From the NCBI RefSeq assembly GCF_002959915.1, contig NZ_PPDE01000008.1:731790-795789 (forward strand): 64,000 nucleotides of DNA, given 5' to 3'. This stretch comes from Veillonella atypica KON (GTDB lineage Bacteria; Bacillota; Negativicutes; Veillonellales; Veillonellaceae). Shown in pieces: positions 1 through 7,280 of this stretch (position 1 is the stretch's first letter; each line of letters starts with the position of its first letter). Below the pieces are notes generated by a model. It was not told the origin of the DNA. It did not search any database and saw only the letters and a program-made list of their open reading frames with translations. A program made the translations under genes and the position numbers.

Positions 1-714
1 ATATTGCAAGAATTGAGCTACAACAGCATTTGTTGTAACAAAAGCACCCGTCAAGAAGAATTGAGCCACTACGGTTATACCGCCAATAGCAGTAATAATG
101 AGCCATTCTTGACCTTCTGGCATTACAAATCCATCGGTCGTCACAAGACCGGCAATCATACCTGTAATCAAAAAATACGCCATAATTTCAAAATTACTAT
201 GCTTACCATGCTTACTAATAGAGCGAATCGTCGTATAAGCTGCGGCCGATAAAGCAGCACCCAATACAGCGACTAGTGCATACCAGGTAAATCCACCATA
301 GCTAAACGGATTAACCATCACCATCACGGCTATGAAGATTAGAATAAGCCATTTACCAGCACCCTTTGGAACGCGTTCCTTTAAGAAAAAGGCGCTAAAG
401 ATAAACACGAAAATGCCCGATGTTTGAAACAATATGGTAGCATCAGACATCTTCATATGTACCAAGGCTATAAAGTTACACACCATGCCAAAACCGCCAT
501 AGAGACCTCGCATAACAAGCAAGCCCCGGTCCTCCGTGGAAAAGCGGATGCCCTTTATATACATAACGATAAGAACTGCAACGGTGCCAAATAATCCTCG
601 AAAGAATGCAATCTCTCCAGATGGAATATTCGATCCTAGCATCTTAACGAACAAATTCATAGTACTCAGCAAAAGTGCCGAAAGAAGCGCATAGATTAAC
701 CCTTTTTTTGCCAT
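1..714 (-). CDS. EamA/DMT-family drug/metabolite transporter, C-terminus cut by window edge
   Basis: Reading the minus strand from the ATG at 714-712 gives 238 codons with no stop before the window edge, so the 3' end is missing. The protein begins MAKKGLIYALLSALLLSTMN and is a run of hydrophobic helices. It has the EamA look: a helix 1 ending in FVKMLG, then FFRGLFGTVAVL, a short KERVP loop before helix 5, and a second half starting after the KHGKHSNFE loop. EamA proteins usually have ten helices in two repeats and about 290-300 aa, so roughly 55 residues are absent. The family exports small metabolites across the inner membrane; the substrate cannot be told. A terminator-like hairpin sits just upstream, at the end of the next gene. 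Confidence 0.85.
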   Translation of the reverse strand, partial: MAKKGLIYALLSALLLSTMNLFVKMLGSNIPSGEIAFFRGLFGTVAVLIVMYIKGIRFSTEDRGLLVMRGLYGGFGMVCNFIALVHMKMSDATILFQTSGIFVFIFSAFFLKERVPKGAGKWLILIFIAVMVMVNPFSYGGFTWYALVAVLGAALSAAAYTTIRSISKHGKHSNFEIMAYFLITGMIAGLVTTDGFVMPEGQEWLIITAIGGITVVAQFFLTGAFVTTNAVVAQFLQY

Positions 715-761
715 ATATCCTCCTATCTCGTCGATACAATATATCGATAACCAATACAATA

Positions 762-788
762 AGAAACCGCCCCTACAAGGAGAGGCGG
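762..788 (-). terminator. Terminator after thrC
   Basis: On the minus strand a 7-bp stem (CCGCCTC with GGGGCGG, one G-T pair) is followed by TTTCTTATT, directly after the threonine synthase stop. Confidence 0.55.
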
Positions 789-794
789 CAATTA

Positions 795-2294
795 TTATTT
801 AGAGAATGTATCAACAAAATCTAGAATTTCTTGTTTCATATTTTCTTTGTCGATGGCTTTTGTAAAGCGCAACGATTTAGCCTTTAACGCAGCCAATTGT
901 TTAGGGAATGCTACACCAGTTACAGCAGAGATATTATCTAAGCTTTCATAAGGGGTAGAACCAACCTTAATATCAAGAGCCTCACAAATAGGTGTTGGGA
1001 ATTTAAATGGATGTGCAGTAGATGCGATGATCGTATGACGAGCACCATCCTCTGGATGTGCTTCTAATTCTTTCATATATGCGCCCATCGCAACAGCGGT
1101 ATGAGGATCCATTAAATATCCATAGGAATTATACACTTGCTCAATAATGGCCTTTGTTTCTTCATCATTTACATAGGCACCGCTGAAATTAGCTTGAACA
1201 CGTTTAAATTCTTCTTCATTGACAGATAATTTGCCTGTAGATTTCAAATCCTTCATCCATTGAGCTGTTCTTTCACTATCCTCACCGGAAATATAGTACA
1301 AGAAACGTTCAAAGTTAGAGGATTCAAGGATATCCATGGATGGAGAAATCGTCGTATAGAACGGACGATTCATATCGTATGTACCAGTTCTAAAGAAATC
1401 CGTAAGTACATTATTTTGATTGGATGCACAGATCAATTTACCGATAGGAATACCCATCTTTTTAGCATAGTAAGCAGCCAATATGTTACCAAAGTTACCT
1501 GTTGGAACCACTACATTAAATGCTTCATCTTCATGGATAGCACCTTGTGCAACAAGCTCAGCATAAGCATTCACATAATATACCACTTGCGGTGCCAAAC
1601 GACCAATGTTAATGGAGTTCGCACTGGAGAACATAACGCCTTTTTCGGCTACTTCTTTAGCTGTCTCTGCATCGACGAATAAACGTTTCAAGAATTGTTG
1701 AGCATCATCAAAGTTGCCATGAATAGCCGTTACGTTAACATTAGCGCCTTCTTGCTTTTGCATTTGTTCTGCTTGCATAGGGCTAACGCCATCAGTTGGA
1801 TAGAATACTTGAATATGCGTACCAGGTACATCTTTAAACCCTTCAAGGGCAGCCTTGCCTGTATCACCAGATGTAGCTGTTAGGATAAGAACCTCTTTAT
1901 CTTCCCCTTCCGCTTCTTTTGCGGCTACCAATAAATATGGGAATAGTGAAAGCGCCATATCTTTAAACGCTTGTGTACTGCCATGGAATAATTCCAATAC
2001 GGATACTTTTTCAAGTAAAGAATGTAGAGGTGCAATATCGCGGGTGCTAAAGTTTACATCGCTGTAAGCGGAGTTAATCATTTCCTTAAGGTGTGCTTCG
2101 GAGAAGCAAGGGAATAATTTTGCTAATACAACAGCAGCTACCTCTTGGTACGGTTTATCTTTAATGTCGTTATAGCTTAAGCAATTTGTTGGAAATAAAG
2201 CTGGTACGTATAAACCACCATCTTCTGCCAAACCATGTAATAATGCATATGTTTCATTTACGGCAACAGTGCCACGTGTACTTGTATAATTCAT
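795..2294 (-). CDS. thrC: Threonine synthase
   Basis: Converts O-phosphohomoserine to threonine, the last step of threonine biosynthesis, using pyridoxal phosphate in the cytoplasm. The N-terminus (YTSTRG, then GLAEDGGLYVP) is typical of the family. The PLP lysine is in GSTQAFKDMAL near residue 110, the phosphate-binding glycines are in TSGDTGKAA, and the substrate loop is in VVVPTGNFGNI. The length of 499 aa fits the long bacterial class. A TTG two codons upstream (2300) is possible, but the ATG at 2294 is preferred because AGAGG lies 6 nt before it and the TTG would touch the ribosome site. It is a single gene with its own terminator and no amino-acid leader that I can see. Confidence 0.95.
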   Translation of the reverse strand: MNYTSTRGTVAVNETYALLHGLAEDGGLYVPALFPTNCLSYNDIKDKPYQEVAAVVLAKLFPCFSEAHLKEMINSAYSDVNFSTRDIAPLHSLLEKVSVLELFHGSTQAFKDMALSLFPYLLVAAKEAEGEDKEVLILTATSGDTGKAALEGFKDVPGTHIQVFYPTDGVSPMQAEQMQKQEGANVNVTAIHGNFDDAQQFLKRLFVDAETAKEVAEKGVMFSSANSINIGRLAPQVVYYVNAYAELVAQGAIHEDEAFNVVVPTGNFGNILAAYYAKKMGIPIGKLICASNQNNVLTDFFRTGTYDMNRPFYTTISPSMDILESSNFERFLYYISGEDSERTAQWMKDLKSTGKLSVNEEEFKRVQANFSGAYVNDEETKAIIEQVYNSYGYLMDPHTAVAMGAYMKELEAHPEDGARHTIIASTAHPFKFPTPICEALDIKVGSTPYESLDNISAVTGVAFPKQLAALKAKSLRFTKAIDKENMKQEILDFVDTFSK

Positions 2295-2342
2295 GGGCAA
2301 CCTCTACAAACTAAAATTCTACAGAATCAATAATATTCTCTA

Positions 2343-2375
2343 ATTATAGCATAAAAGCGCCCCAAAAGGGGCGCT
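2343..2375 (-). terminator. Strong hairpin terminator of the DyP gene overlapping the thrC promoter region
   Basis: A perfect stem AGCGCCCC/GGGGCGCT (2356-2375, loop of four) is followed on the minus strand by TTTTATG. It runs straight into TATAAT (2343-2348), a likely -10 box for thrC, so terminator and promoter are packed into about 35 bp. Confidence 0.75.
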
Positions 2376-2433
2376 CTCTATAGATTTTATTATATATTAT
2401 TTTATCATTGCATATATCGGCAAAAGACAACGA

Positions 2434-3375
2434 TTATAATTCACCTTCTGCAATAGCATCCAATGTATCAAGGGATGGAATAAAGAACAACATACCCGTA
2501 ATAGGTTTAGAGTAATCGAGCAATTTGTCGTTTTGTGTGAACATATTCGTAAGCATTGTTTTCGTTACATCCCAGTAACGAGCATAGCCGATGAAATATG
2601 TGCCACGCACACCTTGGCCAGGTTGTGCAAATGGTACATTCATACGAACGATTTTATGTTCTTCGTCATCGCGATTGTCTTGAGCTACTACATTGTGAGC
2701 TGCTGGATCTTTTTCATCATCTTCCAATTCAATATCGCTGAATTTACGACGGCCAATGAATTTTTCTTGCATTTCTGTAGGAAGTGCACGCCAAGCATCA
2801 AGGTCGTGTTCATATTTTTGTGCAAATGCATAAGAACCATTAGTGAATTCAGGGTCTTCATCACCGATAACGCCCCACTCTACTGCTTCTTGGCCTACAG
2901 GATTTTCCGTACCATCAACGAAATCGATAATAGCACGACCTTGTTCATAATGGAAACCATGAGTTTCATCAACTACAGATGTAATAGGACGCAAGAATTC
3001 CATGATTTGATCCACTACAGTATATGTAACAGATTCATTATTGGAACGAACATGTAAGAACAAATCAGCCGCTACAGCTGGCACGTCTTGTTTATCACCT
3101 TTAATACCTTGGAAGTCTTCTAACTCTTTTGGTACAGGTGCATTAGGGAATAAATAATCCCATGCTTTACGGCTAAAGCCAAAAGCGATACCCAAGCCTT
3201 CGCCATTAGCACGAATACTAACAGAACGTTTAATGGCTTGAATACGATCAGCCATATCTTGGATGACTTCTAATTCTGCATCGCGATCTTTACGATTTAA
3301 TAATAATGTTGTGAAATTGACACTTTGACCAGCATCTTTATATACATCTTGTGTTCTAGCTACATCTACTGCCAT
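2434..3375 (-). CDS. DyP-type heme peroxidase
   Basis: A dye-decolourising peroxidase: a heme enzyme that reduces hydrogen peroxide while oxidising a range of donors. The family signature GxxDG is present as FVDGTENP near residue 155, with its conserved distal Asp. The proximal His is probably the one in the DPAAHNVV segment. The second ferredoxin-like half runs to the C-terminus (FIGYARYWDVTKTMLTNMF). At 313 aa with no signal peptide it matches the cytoplasmic B/YfeX-like class. AGGAGG lies 6 nt before the ATG. It stands alone between thrC and the mobile-element remnant. A role in peroxide defence of an anaerobe is a reasonable inference, but the substrate is unknown. Confidence 0.9.
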   Translation of the reverse strand: MAVDVARTQDVYKDAGQSVNFTTLLLNRKDRDAELEVIQDMADRIQAIKRSVSIRANGEGLGIAFGFSRKAWDYLFPNAPVPKELEDFQGIKGDKQDVPAVAADLFLHVRSNNESVTYTVVDQIMEFLRPITSVVDETHGFHYEQGRAIIDFVDGTENPVGQEAVEWGVIGDEDPEFTNGSYAFAQKYEHDLDAWRALPTEMQEKFIGRRKFSDIELEDDEKDPAAHNVVAQDNRDDEEHKIVRMNVPFAQPGQGVRGTYFIGYARYWDVTKTMLTNMFTQNDKLLDYSKPITGMLFFIPSLDTLDAIAEGEL

Positions 3376-3462
3376 TTGGAACCTCCTAATGAGAAATAGT
3401 ATTATATACCAATCATAAGTGATTACTAATTTATTGTCTATGCAATATTTATCAGAATAAAT

Positions 3463-3660
3463 TTATAAAGACTTTATTTCTTTACCATATAGACGTTCCA
3501 TACCTTGTCTAGTGACAAGCCACATTTTCCCTGATTTTCTAAATTCTCCTTCTAAAAATCCATTCTTTACACGACCCCTACAGTTTTGTTTAAGAGAATC
3601 AGCAGTAACATTCCAGCGTTCTGCCGCCTCTTGTGTGGTCATTACATCATCTAATTTCAT
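3463..3660 (-). CDS. Small HTH DNA-binding protein, cassette copy 1
   Basis: 65 aa. An N-terminal helix-turn-helix of the excisionase/MerR-like type (MTTQEAAERWNVTADSLKQN, residues 7-26) is followed by a basic segment (CRGRVKNGF) and a beta wing (KMWLVTRQGMERLYG). It is nearly identical to the gene at 5397-5603. AGGAG lies 7 nt upstream of the ATG. The stop codon of the 28-aa membrane peptide overlaps its start (TAATG), so the two are probably translationally coupled. Proteins of this size and kind occur in prophages and integrative elements as excisionases or repressors. No integrase is in the window, so which role applies is not clear. Confidence 0.75.
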   Translation of the reverse strand: MKLDDVMTTQEAAERWNVTADSLKQNCRGRVKNGFLEGEFRKSGKMWLVTRQGMERLYGKEIKSL

Positions 3661-3746
3661 TATAGAACTCCTAATATTACTAATAGATTATAAACGGATA
3701 ACACAAAAGCAATAATACTAATTATTAAAGTTAATCTTGAAATCAT
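3660..3746 (-). CDS. 28-aa single-helix membrane peptide coupled to HTH gene
   Basis: A short ORF starting MISRLTLIISIIAFVLS and ending NLLVILGVL, which is one predicted transmembrane helix. Its TAA overlaps the ATG of the HTH gene. The second cassette has a gene of the same size, nature and position (5600-5683) but unrelated sequence, which supports its being real. The ribosome site is weak (GGCGAG). The longer frame to 3887 is less likely, because the first 47 residues overlap another small ORF. Function unknown; membrane toxin or regulator partner are possibilities. Confidence 0.5.
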   Translation of the reverse strand: MISRLTLIISIIAFVLSVYNLLVILGVL

Positions 3747-3779
3747 ATGCTCGCCATTGTTATAATAGTTAGGAAGATT

Positions 3780-3797
3780 GGGGCTCTTACGAGCCCC
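3780..3797 (-). terminator. Hairpin inside cassette 1
   Basis: Perfect 7-bp stem GGGGCTC/GAGCCCC with loop GTAA between the 33-aa ORF and the 28-aa ORF. The following bases are only weakly T-rich, so it may be an attenuator or RNA-processing stem rather than a full terminator. Confidence 0.5.
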
Positions 3798-3802
3798 TGT
3801 GG

Positions 3803-3904
3803 TTACTGATTTAATAACTGTATTATTGCGATTGCAAGCTGGATAAACGCGGTTATTATTGGTAGCCACTTTTTTGTTATCTTCCATAACTTCTTCAATG
3901 GCAT
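3803..3904 (-). CDS. 33-aa amphipathic/hydrophobic peptide, type I toxin-like
   Basis: The ORF starts MPLKKLWKITKKWLP and ends IIQLLNQ: a lysine/tryptophan-rich head followed by one hydrophobic helix, the composition of small membrane toxins. An exact AAGGAGG lies just upstream but only 2 nt from the ATG, so initiation may use the overlapping AAGGAAGG or be poor. It is the first gene after a promoter with an inverted-repeat operator and is followed by a hairpin. No antisense RNA could be identified. Could also be a leader peptide. Confidence 0.45.
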   Translation of the reverse strand: MPLKKLWKITKKWLPIITAFIQLAIAIIQLLNQ

Positions 3905-3914
3905 CACCTCCTTC

Positions 3915-3958
3915 CTTATGTCTGCCTTAACTATACTATATATTTTGTCTGACATAAG
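3915..3958 (-). promoter_or_regulatory. Promoter and operator of cassette 1
   Basis: An inverted repeat CTTATGTC (3915-3922) ... GACATAAG (3951-3958) brackets an AT-rich -10 region. TTGACT overlaps the outer arm as a -35. It is a plausible binding site for one of the local HTH/XRE regulators. Confidence 0.5.
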
Positions 3959-4078
3959 TCAAATAAATCTTTTTAACTAAAAGAGGACTTCCACATCTCT
4001 AAATGTAGAAGTCCCCATATCAAGTTAATGAATACATATAGTCAGCATATATACATCACTAACTTAATACCTCTAACA

Positions 4079-4198
4079 TTAATTAGAGGATTTCTTCTTT
4101 TTCACGGGCACCCAAAAGCGCCAGCATGTATATCCGTATTCGGATGCAATCATTCGTTTGCCCCAACGGTTTGTATACTCTTTACAGAATATCCACAT
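4079..4198 (-). CDS. 39-aa basic/aromatic hypothetical protein
   Basis: The ORF starts MWIFCKEYTNRWGKRMIA and ends FWVPVKKKKSSN. GGAGG lies 5 nt before the ATG. It is rich in Trp, Tyr, Lys and Arg with two Cys, has no membrane helix, and resembles the tiny basic proteins found in phage-derived regions. It lies on the ImmA/XRE side of the remnant and reads the same way. Function unknown. Confidence 0.5.
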   Translation of the reverse strand: MWIFCKEYTNRWGKRMIASEYGYTCWRFWVPVKKKKSSN

Positions 4199-4293
4199 AA
4201 AGGCCTCCCTTCTGGGACTATTGCAAAACCTTCATGTAAATGCTAAAATAACTTTGATAACTAAATTAGTCTGACCATTTACGTTCAGATTCA

Positions 4294-4365
4294 ATTTTAT
4301 AAGTTGCAGCTTATAAAATTGGCTACAGCCCCTTGTATTCAACCACTTGGTGGCTGTTTTTTTAT
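4294..4365 (+). terminator. Two consecutive hairpins, the second with a T-run on the plus strand
   Basis: 4294-4321 is a perfect inverted repeat AATTTTATAAG/CTTATAAAATT with a 6-nt loop. 4325-4365 is ACAGCC...GGCTGT followed by seven T on the plus strand. No plus-strand gene precedes them, so a small plus-strand RNA may end here, antisense to the 11-codon ORF. Confidence 0.45.
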
Positions 4366-4374
4366 TGCCATCAT
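4339..4374 (-). CDS. Candidate 11-aa micro-ORF with strong ribosome site
   Basis: MMAIKKQPPSG and a stop, preceded by AAGGAGG at 7 nt, directly after immA. Either a leader peptide or the head of a decayed gene. Confidence 0.25.
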   Translation of the reverse strand: MMAIKKQPPSG

Positions 4375-4390
4375 ATCAATACCTCCTTAC

Positions 4391-4894
4391 TTACTTTCTT
4401 CTTCTTTGTATTGATGCTGCTTTTTCTGTGATTCCATAATAACGTGCTATGTCTATTACGCTCATATCTTTAATATATTCATATGGTGCTAGTAATTCAC
4501 CTGCAAATGCATTCGCTTGCCACTCAGGATCTTTATATGGTGGTATATCTCCATCTTCTCTCGCAAACGTAATCGTCTCTGCACGATGTAATAATAGATG
4601 TCCTAATTCATGTGCCATAGTTAATCTGTCTCGACCATAGCCATTGCAAGCACGTTCATATACATCTTCTCTAATACGAATTCTGTTTTCGCTTGGAATT
4701 GTTTCTCCATGCTTGGTACCCATTTCATGTTTTGGTACAATTTCGAATTCTACGCCAATTTGCGTAAGTATATATTCAAATACTTTCACAATATCAACCG
4801 GTGCATTTAATGGTATATCGAATATTGTTCTAATCAACTCACATCTTTTACGAATTTGTTTCAAACTCAATGGAGGTACAGATAAACCAGCCAT
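4391..4894 (-). CDS. ImmA/IrrE-family metallo-endopeptidase
   Basis: 167 aa. The zinc-protease motif HELGH is in LTMAHELGHLLLHRAE near residue 95, and the downstream acidic ligand region is in EWQANAFAGELLAP, typical of ImmA/IrrE (COG2856). In ICEBs1-type elements ImmA cleaves the adjacent XRE immunity repressor after DNA damage or cell signalling. Here the XRE gene is immediately upstream, with a 12-bp gap and the same strand, which fits that pairing. The start is supported by AGGTGG. The C-terminus ends soon after the protease core (AASIQRRRK), so it may be slightly shortened compared with relatives that carry a longer tail. Confidence 0.9.
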   Translation of the reverse strand: MAGLSVPPLSLKQIRKRCELIRTIFDIPLNAPVDIVKVFEYILTQIGVEFEIVPKHEMGTKHGETIPSENRIRIREDVYERACNGYGRDRLTMAHELGHLLLHRAETITFAREDGDIPPYKDPEWQANAFAGELLAPYEYIKDMSVIDIARYYGITEKAASIQRRRK

Positions 4895-4906
4895 ATTTCA
4901 AACCAC

Positions 4907-5257
4907 CTACTTTTCTAAAATACAACGAATTTCTTCTAATTGTTCATCTGTTAACTTTTCAAACTGTCTAGCTAACGTCAAAACCATTGTTTTCTGGTTA
5001 TGATTTACTTGAGATAAATCAATATCAATATTAGTTCTAACACTGTCCTCTGCAGATTGTAATTCCATTACAATATCTTGACTTAAACCATAGTAACTCT
5101 TTATCTTATTAGTTAAGTCTGTAGGAATTGGCCGTTTTCCATTTTCAATCGATGAAAGATAAGCAGAGGTCATACACAAGTTTTCGGCCATATCTTTTAA
5201 AAGTTCGTCTTTATCAATTCTTATTTTTCTAAGAATCTTGCCGTATGATGTTGCCAT
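4907..5257 (-). CDS. XRE/Cro-family repressor partnered with ImmA
   Basis: 116 aa. An N-terminal lambda-repressor-like HTH (residues 5-62: ILRKIRIDKDELLKDMAENL, then SAYLSSIENGKRPIP) is followed by a linker and an acidic helical tail ending in LTDEQLEEIRCILEK, probably the dimerisation or ImmA-recognition part. AGGAGG lies 7 nt before the ATG. Its promoter carries a 12-bp inverted repeat just downstream of the -10, so autoregulation is likely. By analogy with ImmR/ImmA it would keep a mobile element silent; that element now seems largely lost. Confidence 0.9.
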   Translation of the reverse strand: MATSYGKILRKIRIDKDELLKDMAENLCMTSAYLSSIENGKRPIPTDLTNKIKSYYGLSQDIVMELQSAEDSVRTNIDIDLSQVNHNQKTMVLTLARQFEKLTDEQLEEIRCILEK

Positions 5258-5274
5258 TATGCTTCCTCCTAAAC

Positions 5275-5348
5275 ACAGTGTAGTTATCTAATAAAGTAAT
5301 AGGATTAACTACACTGTTAATTTTATTACTTTTTATGCTAATTGTCAA
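5275..5348 (-). promoter_or_regulatory. Promoter and autoregulatory operator of the XRE/ImmA operon
   Basis: Minus-strand -35 TTGACA (5343-5348), 17-bp spacer, -10 TAAAAT (5320-5325). Immediately downstream are two perfect 12-bp inverted arms (5275-5286 and 5306-5317) separated by 19 bp, placed between promoter and ribosome site. This is the layout of a repressor operator. Confidence 0.75.
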
Positions 5349-5396
5349 TATGTGGTATTTATCTTTTTGACTTTAATCTATATAGAGTAGTTTTAA

Positions 5397-5603
5397 TTAT
5401 TTAAGTCTTTCCTTTCCATATAGCCTTTCCATCCCTTGACGGGTTACAAGCCAGATTTTCTTCGACTTTCTAAACTCACCTTCTAAAAATCCATACTTCA
5501 CACGCCCTCTACAGTTTTGTTTAAGTGACTCGGCAGTAACATTCCACCGTTCTGCAGCCTCTTGTGTAGTCATAATACCATCTAGTCCAAATTTCAATTT
5601 CAT
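5397..5603 (-). CDS. Small HTH DNA-binding protein, cassette copy 2
   Basis: 68 aa, nearly identical to the 65-aa protein at 3463-3660 apart from a short N-terminal extension (MKLKFGLDGI) and a few substitutions. It has the same HTH (TTQEAAERWNVTAESLKQN), basic turn and wing. Its ATG overlaps the stop of the 27-aa membrane peptide (ATGA), so coupling is preserved in this copy too. Probably an excisionase-like or regulatory DNA-binding protein of the remnant element. Two copies around XRE/ImmA point to duplication or to two nested elements. Confidence 0.75.
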   Translation of the reverse strand: MKLKFGLDGIMTTQEAAERWNVTAESLKQNCRGRVKYGFLEGEFRKSKKIWLVTRQGMERLYGKERLK

Positions 5604-5683
5604 AATCTTCTAACAAAACATCCGATTACTAATATTAAAACAATAATAGTCGCTATATTAATCAGCCATTCTAAATATTGCAT
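5600..5683 (-). CDS. 27-aa single-helix membrane peptide, cassette copy 2
   Basis: The ORF starts MQYLEWLINIATIIVLIL and ends CFVRRL: one hydrophobic helix with a positively charged tail. GAGGTGA lies 4-5 nt before the ATG, a good site. It overlaps the HTH gene start by 4 nt. Together with the copy-1 peptide it defines a conserved arrangement although the two peptide sequences differ. Function unknown. Confidence 0.55.
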   Translation of the reverse strand: MQYLEWLINIATIIVLILVIGCFVRRL

Positions 5684-5745
5684 AATTCACCTCGTTGATT
5701 TACAATGATGTCGAGAAGGTGGCTGGGCTTTCACCCGCCTGCTTT

Positions 5746-5838
5746 TTAGTCTTTGCTAACAAGTTTTAAAATTGCTAGTGCTAGTACCAGTAGCGTTAAT
5801 GTATTTGCTAAACTTGTTAGCTATTTTATTATGTCCAT
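5746..5838 (-). pseudogene. Broken small hydrophobic ORF at the copy-2 cassette head
   Basis: From ATG 5838 the frame reads MDIIK, then TAG, then 24 residues of hydrophobic helix (starting LTSLANTLTLLVLALAIL) and a stop. It is followed by a GC-rich hairpin (about 5717-5740) and the membrane peptide, matching the order of copy 1. It is most simply read as a toxin-like peptide inactivated by one stop codon. Confidence 0.35.
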
Positions 5839-5976
5839 ACTTACACCGCTTTACAATACCGTTACACGCTCTAACATGTTTAACAGCAAGATTCTTTTAA
5901 TAAAAAACTATCGACTTAGGTAAATAGTATGTATACAGAGAAATGGACACATATCATAATAGGAGGTGAAACTTAT

Positions 5977-6447
5977 ATGTTTTTCTTTTTTCTTGAGGAA
6001 GATACTAGTACAGGTTCGTATACATCGCCTTTTGATTCGATAAAACAACTTGATGACGAAGGTAATGAGTATTGGTATGCTAGGGATTTACAAGGGATAC
6101 TTGAATACTCCGAATGGCGAAATTTTTATAAAATTATTGAAAAGGCAAAAAATGCTTGTGAAGCCAGTGGTCATATGGTTCAATCCGAATTTGTTGACAT
6201 CAACAAATTGGTAGATGTTGGGGCTAACTTACAACGTAGTATACAAGATATAGTACTCTCTAGATACGCTTGTTACTTAATCGCTATGAATGGTGATCCG
6301 CGTAAAGAGGTAATCGCATTAGCTCAAACTTATTTTGCGGTAAAAACTCACAAGCAAGAGCAATTAGAATTGCAAAAAGAAGATAGCTTATGCTTACAAA
6401 TTGATCTGCACCCATTTTCTTGGACAGACAATCAGAACCACCCGTAA
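5977..6447 (+). pseudogene. Truncated DinD-family protein
   Basis: The first ~120 residues match the N-terminal BRO/DinD region: FDSIKQLDDEGNEYWYARDL, then LEYSEWRNFYKIIEKAKNAC, DIVLSRYACYLIAMNGDPRK and ALAQTYFAVKTHKQE. E. coli DinD is about 275 aa, while this frame ends after ~157 aa in unrelated sequence that runs into the IS200 left end. AGGAGG lies 9 nt before the ATG at 5977; the in-frame ATG at 5929 has no such site. The missing half is not found beyond the IS, so the gene was cut by deletion rather than simple insertion. DinD is an SOS-induced inhibitor of RecA activity; this copy is probably non-functional. Confidence 0.75.
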
Positions 6448-7150
6448 AACGGGTGGTTTGCTCACGGGCTATAAGCCCGTAGTACTAGGCCAGCGTCTAA
6501 AGGCGCTGGCTTTCACTACGTTCAAGCCGCATAGCCATTGACTCGTAACGGTCCCCTTAAAGGGGATATGTATTACTTGCTACCCTTAAAAGGGTCCTCA
6601 TATTCTTTTACACTAAGTTTATCTTTCATTTGGTCATGTAACTCTTGCTCACGTATATATTTTTTTACGGTAGCTTCATTTAATCCTACCGTACTTACAT
6701 AATATCCCTCGGACCAAAAGTGTCTATTTCCAAATTTATACTTTAAGTTTGCGTGTTTATCGAACATCATTAGTGCACTTTTACCCTTTAGATATCCCAT
6801 AAAAGATGAAACTGATATTTTAGGTGGAATTAACACTAGCATATGCACATGATCTGCCATAAGCTCCCCCTCTATAATCTTGACGCCCTTATATTCACAT
6901 AAACGTCTCAGTATTTCACGTAAACTATTTCTGTATTGATTATATATAACTTTACGTCTATACTTAGGTGTAAATACTATGTGGTATTTGCATAACCATT
7001 TTGTGTGCGCAAGGCTCTGTGTCTTTGTTGCCATATAAAATCACCTTTCTTTTGTATATAATGCGGCTTGAACACCTACATTATACTTAAGCAAGGTGAT
7101 TTTTTTGTATAACTTTCGTTGCCGCACCCGCATAGCGGGTGGTTTTATGA
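6430..7150 (-). mobile_element. IS200/IS605-family element (tnpA only), copy 1
   Basis: The low-coordinate boundary near 6430 is set by comparison with the second copy, where identity begins at 63512. Both ends carry the hairpin expected for this family: the right end (6438-6456, CCACCCG/CGGGTGG) and the left end (7126-7143, CACCCGC/GCGGGTG), each preceded on the minus strand by AAACCACCCG. Further GC-rich stems (6461-6481, 6492-6513, 6553-6567) lie between tnpA and the right end. There is no tnpB. The exact left tip (about 7150) is estimated. Confidence 0.8.
6573..7034 (-). CDS. tnpA: IS200-type Y1 (HUH) transposase
   Basis: 153 aa, full length for IS200 TnpA. The HUH motif is HVH at residues 62-64 (MADHVHMLVLIPP) and the catalytic Tyr is Y126 in TVKKYIREQE. 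The protein begins with the usual WLCKYHIVFTPKYRRK. It cuts and joins single-stranded DNA at the element's hairpin ends without target duplication. AAAGGTGA lies about 7 nt upstream of the ATG. It is intact and near-identical to the copy at the right edge of the window, so transposition was probably recent. Confidence 0.95.
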   Translation of the reverse strand: MATKTQSLAHTKWLCKYHIVFTPKYRRKVIYNQYRNSLREILRRLCEYKGVKIIEGELMADHVHMLVLIPPKISVSSFMGYLKGKSALMMFDKHANLKYKFGNRHFWSEGYYVSTVGLNEATVKKYIREQELHDQMKDKLSVKEYEDPFKGSK

Positions 7151-7186
7151 TTCGCGACTACGTCGCGAACCAGTCTAAAGACAAAT

Positions 7187-7218
7187 AATAAAAAATGGGC
7201 TGGTCGAGACCAGCCCAT
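7187..7218 (-). terminator. Strong terminator after the Abi gene
   Basis: Perfect 11-bp stem ATGGGCTGGTC/GACCAGCCCAT followed on the minus strand by TTTTTATTATT. Confidence 0.85.
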
Positions 7219-7280
7219 CAAGTATGCTCCGAAAAGACATACCGCAATTAACATTATTATAATACAACTTATAAAAACAA

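Noticed and set aside
3660..3887. 75-aa ORF as one protein
   Set aside because: Its N-terminal part overlaps a better small ORF in another frame and spans a hairpin; the 28-aa C-terminal part alone matches the arrangement of the second cassette.
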